A stretch of 64,000 nucleotides of DNA from Pandoraea terrae (GTDB lineage: Bacteria; Pseudomonadota; Gammaproteobacteria; Burkholderiales; Burkholderiaceae): positions 62,001 through 126,000 of the forward strand of contig NZ_CABPRZ010000002.1 of NCBI RefSeq assembly GCF_902459695.1, in the 5' to 3' direction. Position numbers and translations under genes: made by a program. This document shows, piece after piece, positions 33,941 to 41,989 of the stretch. Within the stretch, counting starts at the first letter, position 1, and each line of letters opens with the position of its first letter. The notes beneath the pieces are model-generated. The model did not search any database, was not told the origin of the DNA, and worked only from the letters and a program-made list of their open reading frames with translations.

Positions 33941-34058
33941 CGCACCCTCTTCATCGATTCGCAACAGTCCGCGCCTCACCGCCGTTTGGCCGGTGCTTCG
34001 GGGTTGTTTTCACTTTAGTCGTGATCAGCGCGCGCTCACGCGTGCGCGAGCTTGGGGC

Positions 34059-34072
34059 TTGACGCGCGTCAA
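34059..34072. promoter_or_regulatory. FNR/ANR-type box, TTGAC-GCGC-GTCAA
   Basis: A perfect 14-bp palindrome with FNR-like half-sites, in the 406-base divergent region between the usp pair and the molbindin gene. Apart from this and the BON-like scrap nothing else is clear in that region. Confidence 0.6.
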
Positions 34073-34262
34073 ACTCGCGCGCCGGTACTGTGCAGCAGGC
34101 GATGAACAACGCGGATGCCGTATTGGCGACGGGCTCCATCAGTTCGGTGCGCAACGGTGGGGTGTCGTCAATGCGCTGACAGCGAATCGGGCCCTTTACC
34201 GCTTATCCAGGTTCGTGCCTATACTGAAAAGTCGGCGCACCAACAACGGTAAAGGAGGGAAC

Positions 34263-34682
34263 ATGAAAACCAGTGCTCGAAATCAGTTTTCGGGAGAAGT
34301 CACCAGCATCAAGTCCGGGGCGGTGAACGACGAGGTAACCCTGAAGATTGGCAGCGCATTTGTCGTGGCCGTCATCACGCAGGAAAGCACCAAATCGCTC
34401 GGCCTTGCGGTGGGTAAGACGGCGTCGGCGCTCATCAAAGCGTCGTCGGTGATAGTCATGGTGGACACCGACCCGGCCAAGGTGTCAGCCCGAAATGTCT
34501 TCGCTGGTACCGTCGCACACGTTAAAGAGGGCGCGGTGAATTCTGAAGTCACGATCTCGGCGGCCGGCCTGAATATCGCGGCCATTATCACGAATGATAG
34601 CGCAACCCGGCTGGGGTTGGCCCCCGGCAAACCGGCTAGCGCCGTGGTCAAAGCGTCCAGCGTTATTCTTGCTGTCGACTGA
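34263..34682 (+). CDS. Molbindin: tandem TOBE (Mop) molybdate-binding protein
   Basis: 139 residues from the ATG at 34263 (AAAGGAGGGAAC ahead). Two Mop/TOBE repeats of about 68 residues: SARNQFSGEVTSIKSGAVNDEV and SARNVFAGTVAHVKEGAVNSEV open the first and second, each closing with ALIKASSVI/AVVKASSVI. Like ModG it should store or buffer molybdate in the cytoplasm. That suits this window, which encodes two molybdenum enzymes (YdeP-type and assimilatory nitrate reductase). The FNR-type box upstream suggests low-oxygen control. Confidence 0.9.
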   Translation: MKTSARNQFSGEVTSIKSGAVNDEVTLKIGSAFVVAVITQESTKSLGLAVGKTASALIKASSVIVMVDTDPAKVSARNVFAGTVAHVKEGAVNSEVTISAAGLNIAAIITNDSATRLGLAPGKPASAVVKASSVILAVD

Positions 34683-34764
34683 TGTCGCCAAGCTGGGAAT
34701 ATCATGGGGCCGAGGTGTGCCTGCGTTGGCGACGCGTTCGCAACATTACCCGGTGAGGTTCGAA

Positions 34765-35253
34765 ATGCTGCAACTGCAAACCGTGGCCATCGATAAGCCC
34801 GAGACGGTGAATTTCATTCTCGGCCAGACGCATTTCATCAAGTCCGTGGAGGACATTCACGAGGCACTGGTCGGCACCGTGCCCGGCATCAAATTCGGCC
34901 TGGCGTTCTGCGAGGCTTCCGGCAAGCGGCTGGTGCGCCACTCCGGCACCGATCCCGACATGATCGAGCTCGCCTGCAGGAATGCGAGCGCGATCGGCGC
35001 CGGTCACGGCTTCCTCGTGTTTCTCGGCGAAGGATTTTACCCGCTCAATGTGCTGAACGCGATCAAGGCCGTGCCGGAAGTCTGCCGGATTTTCTGTGCC
35101 ACGGCCAACCCCACCGAGGTCGTCGTCGCGCAGACGGATCAAGGCCGCAGCATCCTCGGCGTCGTCGACGGCTTCTCGCCGCTTGGCATCGAGAGCGACG
35201 AGGATGTGCGGTGGCGCAAGGAACTCTTGCGCAATATCGGCTACAAGGCCTAG
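34765..35253 (+). CDS. Adenosine-specific kinase-like protein (DUF355 family)
   Basis: 162 residues from the ATG at 34765 (GTGAGGTT ahead). Matches the compact DUF355 family throughout, e.g. VEDIHEALVGTVPGIKFGLAFCEASGKRLVRHSGTD and AATANPTEVVVAQT-like CATANPTEVVVAQTDQGR. An archaeal member binds adenosine and was described as an adenosine-specific kinase; the bacterial role is not established. It follows the molbindin gene by 82 bases and may be co-transcribed. Family firm, function tentative. Confidence 0.8.
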   Translation: MLQLQTVAIDKPETVNFILGQTHFIKSVEDIHEALVGTVPGIKFGLAFCEASGKRLVRHSGTDPDMIELACRNASAIGAGHGFLVFLGEGFYPLNVLNAIKAVPEVCRIFCATANPTEVVVAQTDQGRSILGVVDGFSPLGIESDEDVRWRKELLRNIGYKA

Positions 35254-35435
35254 CCACCGCCGATGTGACGACGTGGGGCGCTCTGTGCCTCAGGTACATC
35301 GCCCCCCTCCCCCAATCTCAGTGCTGTCAGTTCATCCCACGTTCCTGCTACGGCTGCGCTCTATAATGTTGGAACCCAGGGCGGCATATCGACATCCGAG
35401 GCGGCCCAAGCATCGATTACCAATGGAAATGTAGC

Positions 35436-35747
35436 GTGGAAGAAGCAACCGACAACAATAACGTTGAAATGCAGCGGGCCCCGGCCATCGAAAAGGTCTC
35501 CCGTGCACTTGCCTCTCAGATTCAGACGCTGCGAACCGCAGCTGGCATTCCATCTGGCACGCTCGCCAAAATGGCCGGCATCTCGCACTCCATGCTTTCG
35601 CGAATCGAACGCGGCACGGCAACCCTGGCACTGGATTCCATGCCGCTGGCCGGGACGCTTTGTAGGGTAGCGAACAGACGAGATGCTCGCCCCCTGCGAC
35701 ACTTGTTCATTGGCAGAATGCCAGCCAGTTTTTCCCGGCTTCGGTGA
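35436..35747 (+). CDS. XRE-family regulator, truncated
   Basis: 103 residues from a GTG start (TGGAAATG ahead). The helix-turn-helix is intact: ASQIQTLRTAAGIPSGTLAKMAGISHSMLSRIERGTATLALD (about residues 26-67). XRE-cupin regulators of this kind are normally about 180-200 residues, but here the family resemblance ends where the 70-bp repeat begins (35636) and the cupin domain is missing. Probably a gene broken by insertion or recombination, possibly still DNA-binding. Confidence 0.7.
   Translation: MEEATDNNNVEMQRAPAIEKVSRALASQIQTLRTAAGIPSGTLAKMAGISHSMLSRIERGTATLALDSMPLAGTLCRVANRRDARPLRHLFIGRMPASFSRLR
35636..35705 (+). repeat. 70-bp duplicated element, copy A
   Basis: Matches copy B (36729-36798) at 61 of 70 positions; the last 32 bases are identical. 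It contains the small hairpin CGAG-ATG-CTCG. Copy A replaces the 3' half of the XRE gene. Confidence 0.8.
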
Positions 35748-35834
35748 CTGAAGCGCCTTGGGCTGCTTGGCGCGTCAAGCGCCTCGCAATTCAGCCGCTT
35801 TAGTACAATTTTTGGTTTCGCGGAGGGCCGCTTT

Positions 35835-36290
35835 ATGCAACTTGGCCTGTTCGATCTACCCTGGTGGGGTCATGCACTGGTTACGCTGGGCTTGACGCAC
35901 GTGACCATCGCCTCAGTGACGATTTTTCTACACCGGCACCAAGCCCATCGCGCGCTGGCGCTGCATCCCATTGCCAGTCACGGCTTTCGATTCTGGTTGT
36001 GGCTCACCACCGGGATGATCACCCATGAATGGGTGGCGATACATCGCAAACACCATGCCACGTGCGAAACTCTGGAAGACCCTCACAGCCCGCAGGTCTA
36101 CGGCATCAGGCAAGTGCTGTTCGAGGGCACCGAGCTCTACCGTAAGGAACTCAGGAACACCAGCACGCTCCAGAAATACGGCCACGGCACCCCCGACGAC
36201 TGGATCGAGCGCAAGCTGTATGGGAAGCAGGCCACGCTCGGCATCGGCGCGCTGCAGGCGTTCTCCCGGCGATTGCGCCGCTATGACTAG
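35835..36290 (+). pseudogene. Truncated acyl-CoA (delta-9) fatty acid desaturase
   Basis: 151 residues versus about 390 in intact relatives. The N-terminus is well preserved: LHRHQAHRAL (first His box) and EWVAIHRKHHATCE (second His box), DDPHSPQV-like EDPHSPQVYGIRQVLFEG. After KYGHGTPDDWIERKLYG the sequence leaves the family and stops. The third His box (needed for the di-iron centre) is absent, so it cannot be active. No continuation is seen downstream in any frame. Confidence 0.82.
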
Positions 36291-36319
36291 CCCATGCCTC
36301 GCGAATTGACTTTGAAGCG

Positions 36320-36580
36320 CTATCCGAAAATGTGCGATTGAACGTCGTCTTCGAAATCGACTGTCCATTGCGGGCCTTGTGAGCCGTCGTACTCGCGCAC
36401 GACTTTGCCAAGACGCACCGTGACGCTCCGTTCCAGGGGAGTGTCCGCTCCGTTCCCGGTATTCTCCTCTTCAACGGCGGTCACGGTAAAGACATCAGGC
36501 GCCAAGCCGTTGCGCAGACAGGTTTCGCTAAACGCCTCCTGTTCCGATAGCGGGAACTGCGGCAACATCGTTTCTAACAT
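36320..36580 (-). CDS. Conserved small protein, family also at 50037
   Basis: 86 residues with a good ribosome site (GGAGAAGG). No known domain. It aligns over its length with the 83-residue protein at 50037-50288: NGLxxDxF near residue 25, then a variable acidic stretch, then W-x3-F-x6-FG at the C-terminus. Cytoplasmic and acidic. Function unknown. Confidence 0.65.
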   Translation of the reverse strand: MLETMLPQFPLSEQEAFSETCLRNGLAPDVFTVTAVEEENTGNGADTPLERSVTVRLGKVVREYDGSQGPQWTVDFEDDVQSHIFG

Positions 36581-36728
36581 GGCCTTCTCCGGCAGATTAA
36601 TAGAGATTTCGCACCCTATCGAGTAGAACGTATGCGCTCATTGACCGACCGTCGGTCCGGTGGCGTACGTATACCGACAATTGGGCGTACCCCGCCTGTT
36701 TCATACCCGCTTCGGCACCGGGGTTGGT

Positions 36729-36798
36729 TTCCATGCCGTTATCCGGGGCGCTCAGTATGCTAGCGGACAGACGAGATGCTCGCCCCCTGCGACACTTG
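36729..36798 (+). repeat. 70-bp duplicated element, copy B
   Basis: Second copy of the element at 35636-35705. It lies directly upstream of the transglutaminase-like gene and ends 20 bases before its ATG, so it may contribute to its promoter. Confidence 0.8.
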
Positions 36799-36818
36799 AA
36801 CGAAAGGCGAGGCAAACG

Positions 36819-37694
36819 ATGGTCAGGCTGAAATTTGCAATTGAACTCAAGTACGAAATCAACGATCGGGCGAGCGATTTCATATTCAACATCCATGCCG
36901 CTCAGACACATTGTCAATCGGTGGTGACAGAGCAACTGTATCTCAGCCAGGCTGTACTTCCCATGATCCATACCGATCCGACGTTCGGAAGTCGCTACAT
37001 GCGGCTGAAGGCCGATTCTGGGCCGCTGACCGTGCGCTACGACGCGACCGTCGATATCGCCCATCACTTCGAGTTGCCCGCACGCCTCGCAGAAGTGCCG
37101 ATTTCGCAACTGCCGGACAAGGCCCTACCCTATCTCTATCCGAGTCGCTACTGCCAGTCCGACAGACTGCGAAAGTTTGCAGCCCGGGAATTTGGCCATC
37201 TGAGACAAGACTATTGGCGAGTTCAGGCGATACAAGACTGGGTGCGCCAGCGGACGACATTCTTGTCCGGCAGCTCGGATGTCAATACGTCGGCAGTCGA
37301 TACGCTCATCGAGCAGACCGGTGTGTGCCGTGACTTCGCCCACCTGATGATCGCGTTATGCCGGGCGCTTAACATTCCCGCGCGATTCGTCACGGGAATC
37401 GACTACGGCGCCGACCCGGCGTTGGGTCCGACGGATTTTCACGCCTACGTCGAGGTCTTGCTCAGCGACCGATGGTATTTGTTCGATCCGACCGGCGTCT
37501 CGCCACCGATGGGGCTTGTCAGAATCGGCACCGGCCGAGACGCTGCGGATGTTTCGTTCGCCACGATGTTCGGGGCGGTCACGTCGTCGAGACCGGTGCT
37601 CCATATTGAGGCGATATATGACCCGGCGAATGGATTGACACTGCCACGATATTGCTCAGAAGCGCTGTCTTCGTACGGCGAATCGGCGGGTTAG
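36819..37694 (+). CDS. Transglutaminase-like cysteine-protease-fold protein
   Basis: 291 residues from the ATG at 36819 (AAAGGCGAGG ahead). An N-terminal beta region is followed by the transglutaminase core: Cys of QTGVCRDFAHLMIALCRAL, His of TDFHAYVEVLL and Asp of YLFDPTG form the catalytic triad. Bacterial members of this type are usually proteases or amidases and often accompany stress or peptide-ligase genes. No signal peptide. The long frame starting upstream would run through repeat B and is rejected. Confidence 0.85.
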   Translation: MVRLKFAIELKYEINDRASDFIFNIHAAQTHCQSVVTEQLYLSQAVLPMIHTDPTFGSRYMRLKADSGPLTVRYDATVDIAHHFELPARLAEVPISQLPDKALPYLYPSRYCQSDRLRKFAAREFGHLRQDYWRVQAIQDWVRQRTTFLSGSSDVNTSAVDTLIEQTGVCRDFAHLMIALCRALNIPARFVTGIDYGADPALGPTDFHAYVEVLLSDRWYLFDPTGVSPPMGLVRIGTGRDAADVSFATMFGAVTSSRPVLHIEAIYDPANGLTLPRYCSEALSSYGESAG

Positions 37695-37745
37695 CGCTAT
37701 GTCGCACTAAAATTGTCTCGAGGCATCCAATCGCGCGGCCAGTCG

Positions 37746-37982
37746 TTATTCAGACTCGCCAAGGATCACATCGATAGCCGCTTGGCCCGCTATTTCGGCA
37801 ACGAGATAAGCCCAACGACGAGAAAACGGCCCGTTCCGGACTTTGATGCGCTCGCCGAGCGCGGCGACGCCTTGAGGTGCGATGGGGCCCTCGATACGAA
37901 ACCACACGTCGAACATGTCCTTCGAAGTGGTCTGCAACTCAATCTGAATTTCAAAACCGCGGTACTCGATCGTTCGCTGCAT
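37746..37982 (-). CDS. Small uncharacterised protein
   Basis: 78 residues from the ATG at 37982 (GAGAGG ahead). Contains YRGFEIQIELQTT and DVWFRIEGP, weakly resembling the YRGAQIEAWP/EAWVRFRHP parts of the protein at 38262-38501; the two may be distant paralogues. No domain recognised. Part of a run of small minus-strand genes (37746-38501). Confidence 0.6.
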   Translation of the reverse strand: MQRTIEYRGFEIQIELQTTSKDMFDVWFRIEGPIAPQGVAALGERIKVRNGPFSRRWAYLVAEIAGQAAIDVILGESE

Positions 37983-38041
37983 GATGGCCTCTCGGTCCTG
38001 CATGGATTCACGGGAGCGACGCATGACCGACGACGGGCTCG

Positions 38042-38212
38042 TCATTCGTCAGCAAGCTGCACTAGCTCCGCCGTCTCTCCCGGCGCAGCCACGTTGATGA
38101 GTTTGTTTCTTGCGCCGCAGTCCGGGCAATCGAAGTAGAAGCCGAGGTCGTTGACTTCCGGATTCACGTCAGGGAAATCACGCACCTCCCGGCAGGTTCT
38201 ACACGTGAGCAT
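38042..38212 (-). CDS. Small zinc-ribbon-like protein
   Basis: 56 residues from the ATG at 38212 (AGGGAGAT ahead). Two CxxC pairs, CRTC near residue 4 and CPDC near 36, separated by a strand-rich segment (GFYFD), the layout of a zinc ribbon. It may bind one zinc and interact with nucleic acid or protein. Lies between the two small genes at 37746 and 38262 on the same strand. Confidence 0.65.
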   Translation of the reverse strand: MLTCRTCREVRDFPDVNPEVNDLGFYFDCPDCGARNKLINVAAPGETAELVQLADE

Positions 38213-38261
38213 GGCTATCTCCCTATTGTCTCGAAGCGGTGGGGTGTCCACAACGCCGCGA

Positions 38262-38501
38262 CTATTCGAGGATCTCTCCCCAGGACACGAGCTCGCCGAT
38301 GCGCGCCCGGCAATGCGAGGTGAGCGATTCGAGGCTGTCGAACGCACCGGCTGTCGGGCCGACTACGCGCTTGTGCACCAAATGCCCCAGCTTGGGATGT
38401 CGAAACCTGACCCAAGCTTCATACCCGACCCCTCGATGAATCGGCCACGCTTCGATCTGTGCACCGCGATAAGTCTCGAGGATTCTCTTTTTCATTGTCA
38501 T
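38262..38501 (-). CDS. Small uncharacterised protein
   Basis: 79 residues; ATG with GGAAT eight bases ahead. Basic start MTMKKRILETYRG, then aromatic strands (YEAWVRFRHP) and a helical end (SLTSHCRARIGELVSW). No known domain; possible distant paralogue of 37746-37982. The 38502-38870 stretch beside it shows no gene or clear signal. Confidence 0.55.
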   Translation of the reverse strand: MTMKKRILETYRGAQIEAWPIHRGVGYEAWVRFRHPKLGHLVHKRVVGPTAGAFDSLESLTSHCRARIGELVSWGEILE

Positions 38502-38870
38502 GACGCTATTCCGCGAACTTCATCCAAATCTGCACAGGTGTGTCCCGTAGACAGCGGAGAATAGTCGGGTGGTCCATTCACGTCTGTCCGGTAGCGGACA
38601 TTCAGGCTCCCGTGGCAGCCCCCGCCGGCCCGCAGGTACGCTTATCGGCACTTTTGTCCACGTATTTGGTGCGCAACCGGACAGACGCCCTTCTCCTGTG
38701 CTGCCATGATGTGATTTCCGGCACGTCGTCATCCTGCGTCGCTATCGTTGGCGAGTATCAAACGCTGATGCGTTGCCGTAACAACATGTCTCGCCAATAT
38801 CTCCAACTCAAGAGATACCACTGTCGTGAATCTAGCGGATCGTCGGTATCTCCTTCACCGCGAAGGTCAT

Positions 38871-39074
38871 ATGACATACGCCTCATCAGAACACTGGGAC
38901 TACCACCGTCACTACAAGCCGATGGACCCGGACAAGGTCGCGCCCATGCTCGAAAAGTTTAAGTTGGAAGACGAAATCCGCTCGAACACTCGGTTACAGG
39001 GTGACACACATATCGATTCAAACTTGGGTAAGTGGAAGTACGTGCCGACTGTGCGCACTGTAGAAAAGGTCTGA
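38871..39074 (+). CDS. Small uncharacterised His/Tyr-rich protein
   Basis: 67 residues from the ATG at 38871 (GAAGG close ahead); a GTG at 38826 would add 15 residues. The N-terminus SSEHWDYHRHYKPMDPDKV is unusually rich in His and Tyr. No domain known. Its stop lies five bases before the next small frame, so the three small genes 38871-39608 look like one transcript. Confidence 0.5.
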   Translation: MTYASSEHWDYHRHYKPMDPDKVAPMLEKFKLEDEIRSNTRLQGDTHIDSNLGKWKYVPTVRTVEKV

Positions 39075-39079
39075 CGGAA

Positions 39080-39265
39080 ATGATCATGAGACACCACCCC
39101 GACTCGGGCAAGCGAGCGATCGCGTTGCAACTTGCATTCCTTCGTGCCCGGTATGCCCTGCTTAAACAGACATACGCGCTGCACGAAATCGCCATTCACG
39201 TCTGGGAACAGGAAGGCGGTGGAGCGTCGTCACGTCCGACCGCACCCGACTCCCGGAATACATAG
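39080..39265 (+). CDS. Small uncharacterised helical protein
   Basis: 61 residues, mostly one amphipathic helix (RAIALQLAFLRARYALLKQ) and a disordered Gly/Ser/Pro tail. No strong ribosome site, but it is tightly spaced between neighbours, suggesting coupling. Uncertain gene. Confidence 0.4.
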   Translation: MIMRHHPDSGKRAIALQLAFLRARYALLKQTYALHEIAIHVWEQEGGGASSRPTAPDSRNT

Positions 39266-39275
39266 GGAGTAGGCC

Positions 39276-39608
39276 ATGAGTAACGAACGACTTCTCCTCC
39301 ATGTCTATGGAGAGCATCGAAAAAATTTCTGGACACTTGTCTGCCTTGAGCTATCCATCGCGTCCAGCGCAACGGAGTTGCTGAAGGCCAAGGAATACAT
39401 CAGGGCAATCGCACATGAATATCAGAACGGCAAGTTGGTTGCGGCTATCCTTGAATATCCGGCAGAACGCCTATCCGGGCGGGAGATCGCCAAGTATCGA
39501 ATGAAATTCTGGTTGGCGCGCCTGTGGCAACACGTCGACGGACGGACAAGAGATCATATTTATGACGAAATGGTCGGCATCGCCGCCGGGAAGCCTCTGT
39601 TTTCGTGA
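39276..39608 (+). CDS. Uncharacterised 110-residue helical protein
   Basis: ATG with GGGAG nine bases ahead. Predominantly helical (LVCLELSIASSATELLKAKEYIRAI) and soluble. No family recognised. Last of the three small plus-strand genes; the PRC-barrel gene is convergent 33 bases on. Confidence 0.6.
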   Translation: MSNERLLLHVYGEHRKNFWTLVCLELSIASSATELLKAKEYIRAIAHEYQNGKLVAAILEYPAERLSGREIAKYRMKFWLARLWQHVDGRTRDHIYDEMVGIAAGKPLFS

Positions 39609-39641
39609 CGTGCTGAGGATGCTCAACCCGATTCAACACGC

Positions 39642-40451
39642 CTACACGCGTGCGGGCGACGGCGTGGGCCACATACTGTCGGGTCCCCCGACTGCGTCTT
39701 CATGAATCCAGTAAGGCTGACATCCATAATGGGTGTGGATGGCGGCCTCATATGTGCGATCCATCTCAGGCGCAGGATTGTAATGCGGCGCCGTCTTGAC
39801 GGCATCGCGCGAAAGCCGGACCGAAACCTTGGCATTAGGCCAATCCACCCCCGCGATGAGCACCACCGGAATGGCGGCGCGATGACCGAGCCACCAGTTG
39901 CTGGTGTTGACGATCACGTACCGCAGCGTCCATGTCTCCATGTCCATCAGAAAACTCTCGACATGGCCGATGTCGCCGTCGCTGGCGTGAATGCGGTACC
40001 GCGCGATCAATTCGCACCGGCGCAAACGAAATGTTTCCGCGTTCACGGCGGCTAATGCATCGCGCTCACCGGCGCCGTCTTGCGCGAGCAGGGTCGGACC
40101 GACGGTCTCGCCCCAAGTCCCCACGCCGCCCCAATAGTCGGGATATCCGTAATACGCAAGGTAATCGGCTTCGTGCTGACGGGAAATCGGCCCGCGCGCA
40201 TCGATGAGGGGGCTATCCTGCACCTGTGCCTTCGTGATGGTGACCGGAATGACGCGTTCCACCCAGTCGGTATGCCCGACTGACATCGGCGAGATCAGCA
40301 CCTGCCGATGCGAAAGCCAGCTGCCGGTTTCGACAATGAGATATCTGACCGTCCAGGATTTATCGTCGAAGAAGAAGTCCTTGACGAGACCGATATCCCC
40401 GTCGGCGGCGCGGATTGCATAGTCCTCGAGTGCTTCAACACTGCGTAACAT
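39642..40451 (-). CDS. Protein with two PRC-barrel domains
   Basis: 269 residues from the ATG at 40451 (GGGAGATG ahead). Two similar modules: YAIRAADGDIGLVKDFFFDDKSWTVRYLIVETGSWL (about 10-45) and YRIHASDGDIGHVESFLMDMETWTLRYVIVNTSNWWL (about 150-186), each ending with the IPV/ISP strand of the PRC barrel. PRC-barrel proteins of this length are common in stress islands and may bind RNA or act in photosynthetic-type complexes elsewhere; the role here is unknown. The last residues are disordered. Confidence 0.82.
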   Translation of the reverse strand: MLRSVEALEDYAIRAADGDIGLVKDFFFDDKSWTVRYLIVETGSWLSHRQVLISPMSVGHTDWVERVIPVTITKAQVQDSPLIDARGPISRQHEADYLAYYGYPDYWGGVGTWGETVGPTLLAQDGAGERDALAAVNAETFRLRRCELIARYRIHASDGDIGHVESFLMDMETWTLRYVIVNTSNWWLGHRAAIPVVLIAGVDWPNAKVSVRLSRDAVKTAPHYNPAPEMDRTYEAAIHTHYGCQPYWIHEDAVGGPDSMWPTPSPARV

Positions 40452-40592
40452 GGCGGCATCTCCCGGAAATATCTCAAAACCGTTCCGTGATGATGCAATG
40501 CTGTATAAGGAAAATCTGTACGCTACCGTCCCGTGCGCGTCGAAAACTCGACGTGGAGACGAAGATCGCTGTGGACAGGGCGACACGCGTCG

Positions 40593-41312
40593 TCAGATCG
40601 CTTCTGTGTTGGGGAGCAGACGCTCGAATTCGTGTTTGACCACTGCGTAGCATTCGCATACTCGACGTTCCAGCCCTGCGCGGTCGAGCACTTCGATGGT
40701 GCCGTGGCTATAGCGGATAAGCCCGGCGTTCTGCAGTTTCAGCGCGGCCTCGGTGACCCCCGAGCGGCGCACGCCCAGCATGTTGGCGATCAGCTCCTGC
40801 GTCATTTTCAGTTCGGAGGAAGGCAGCCGATCCAAACTCAGCAGGAGCCAGCGACACAGTTGCTGGTCGATTGAGTGATGGCGATTGCATACTGCAGTCT
40901 GCGCCATCTGCGTGATCAGCGCCTGCGTGTAGCGCAACAACAGGCGCTGCATGGGGCCAGCCCGGCTGAATTCCAGCTTCACCGCACGCACATTCAACCG
41001 ATAGGCGTATCCCGCACTTTGCACGATCGCCCGGCTTGGCGTGGTTTCGCCCCCCATGAAAAGTGCGACGCCGATCAACCCTTCGTTGCCGACGATCGCG
41101 ATTTCGGCCGAGGCGCCATCTTCAAGCACATATAGCAAGGAGACGATCGACGTGGTCGGGAAATACACGTGGTCGAGAGGATCGCCCGATTCGTAGAGCA
41201 CATGCCCCAGCGGCATCTCGACCATCACCAGTTCCGGCGCGATGCGCGCCCAAGTGTCCGAAGGCAATACCGAGAGCAGCCGGTTCAATTTCTGGTTCGG
41301 CGCTGCCATCAT
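40593..41312 (-). CDS. Crp/Fnr-family transcriptional regulator (second)
   Basis: About 239 residues from the ATG at 41312 (GGAGGTGATC ahead). A cNMP-binding-like barrel (GHVLYESGDPLDHVYFPTTSIVSLL) and a C-terminal winged helix (MTQELIANMLGVRRSGVTEAALKLQNAGLI). It lacks the N-terminal cysteine cluster of the FNR at 31178, so it senses something else. This subgroup with the VYFP/SLL start is common in Burkholderiales and rhizobia. The recognition helix (RRSGVTEA) differs from FNR. Confidence 0.88.
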   Translation of the reverse strand: MMAAPNQKLNRLLSVLPSDTWARIAPELVMVEMPLGHVLYESGDPLDHVYFPTTSIVSLLYVLEDGASAEIAIVGNEGLIGVALFMGGETTPSRAIVQSAGYAYRLNVRAVKLEFSRAGPMQRLLLRYTQALITQMAQTAVCNRHHSIDQQLCRWLLLSLDRLPSSELKMTQELIANMLGVRRSGVTEAALKLQNAGLIRYSHGTIEVLDRAGLERRVCECYAVVKHEFERLLPNTEAI

Positions 41313-41489
41313 GATGATCACCTCCGTGATCCGAGGACCATCGTGAACAGCTTGCAGTTCTGTCCAGCGAAAGATGGGCGCCGCCGGCATCGGCGAGCAG
41401 AACACGATGGGGGCGCTATCGCGGGAGCACCCGAATTCCTTATCGATCAATCTATCGCCACGCGCATGCCCCGTCGATACGGCAGTCGT

Positions 41490-41849
41490 TCAGTGCCGCG
41501 CCAAGCGCGCCTGAAGTTCGCGTATATTGAGCGCACAGAGATCTTCACTGATCTGCTCGAAAATTAATCGTCGGGTTTCTTCGCTCAAATCCGCTCGCAC
41601 CATGCCGAGAAATTTGGGTTCGACGGCGAGTCGCAATCGATGGTAGCGTTGGTGCAGTCGGCCTTGTTCCAGATAATGGGACACGCGCTTTGCAAACTTC
41701 TCGCGGTCTTTCTCCGTGAGCACGGTGCCGCTATTTTCGAAGTTGACGAGATCCTCGATTTCCTGCAAATCCAGCGTGAGCCCGGGCGTTTGAAAAACAC
41801 GCGCGCGCCCTCCGTCAGCCACAACAAGCCAAGTCACTTCGGTCATCAT
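41490..41849 (-). CDS. Host-attachment-type protein (RNA-release-factor-like fold)
   Basis: 119 residues from the ATG at 41849 (GAGAGGTG ahead). TWLVVADGGRARVFQ at the N-terminus and the middle FAKRVSHYLEQGRLHQRYHRLRLAVEPKFLGMVR match the family named after an Agrobacterium attachment protein; the fold resembles archaeal release-factor domains. Real function unknown, possibly ribosome- or stress-related. Lies alone between the Crp-type regulator and the bestrophin gene. Confidence 0.8.
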   Translation of the reverse strand: MMTEVTWLVVADGGRARVFQTPGLTLDLQEIEDLVNFENSGTVLTEKDREKFAKRVSHYLEQGRLHQRYHRLRLAVEPKFLGMVRADLSEETRRLIFEQISEDLCALNIRELQARLARH

Positions 41850-41989
41850 GCACCTCTCAGCCGGGATCGTTGAGCACACTCGCTGCCAAGACACGCTATC
41901 GCCGCGCGCCCGATTCTACCCACCATATTCTCCGGAAATGACGCTGTCAAGATCCAACATTCAGGAGTCAGGTGCGTGATTTTCCATGC

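Noticed and set aside
38520-38732. Minus-strand frame of 70 codons in the gap before the small genes
   Set aside because: No ribosome site and no resemblance to a known protein.
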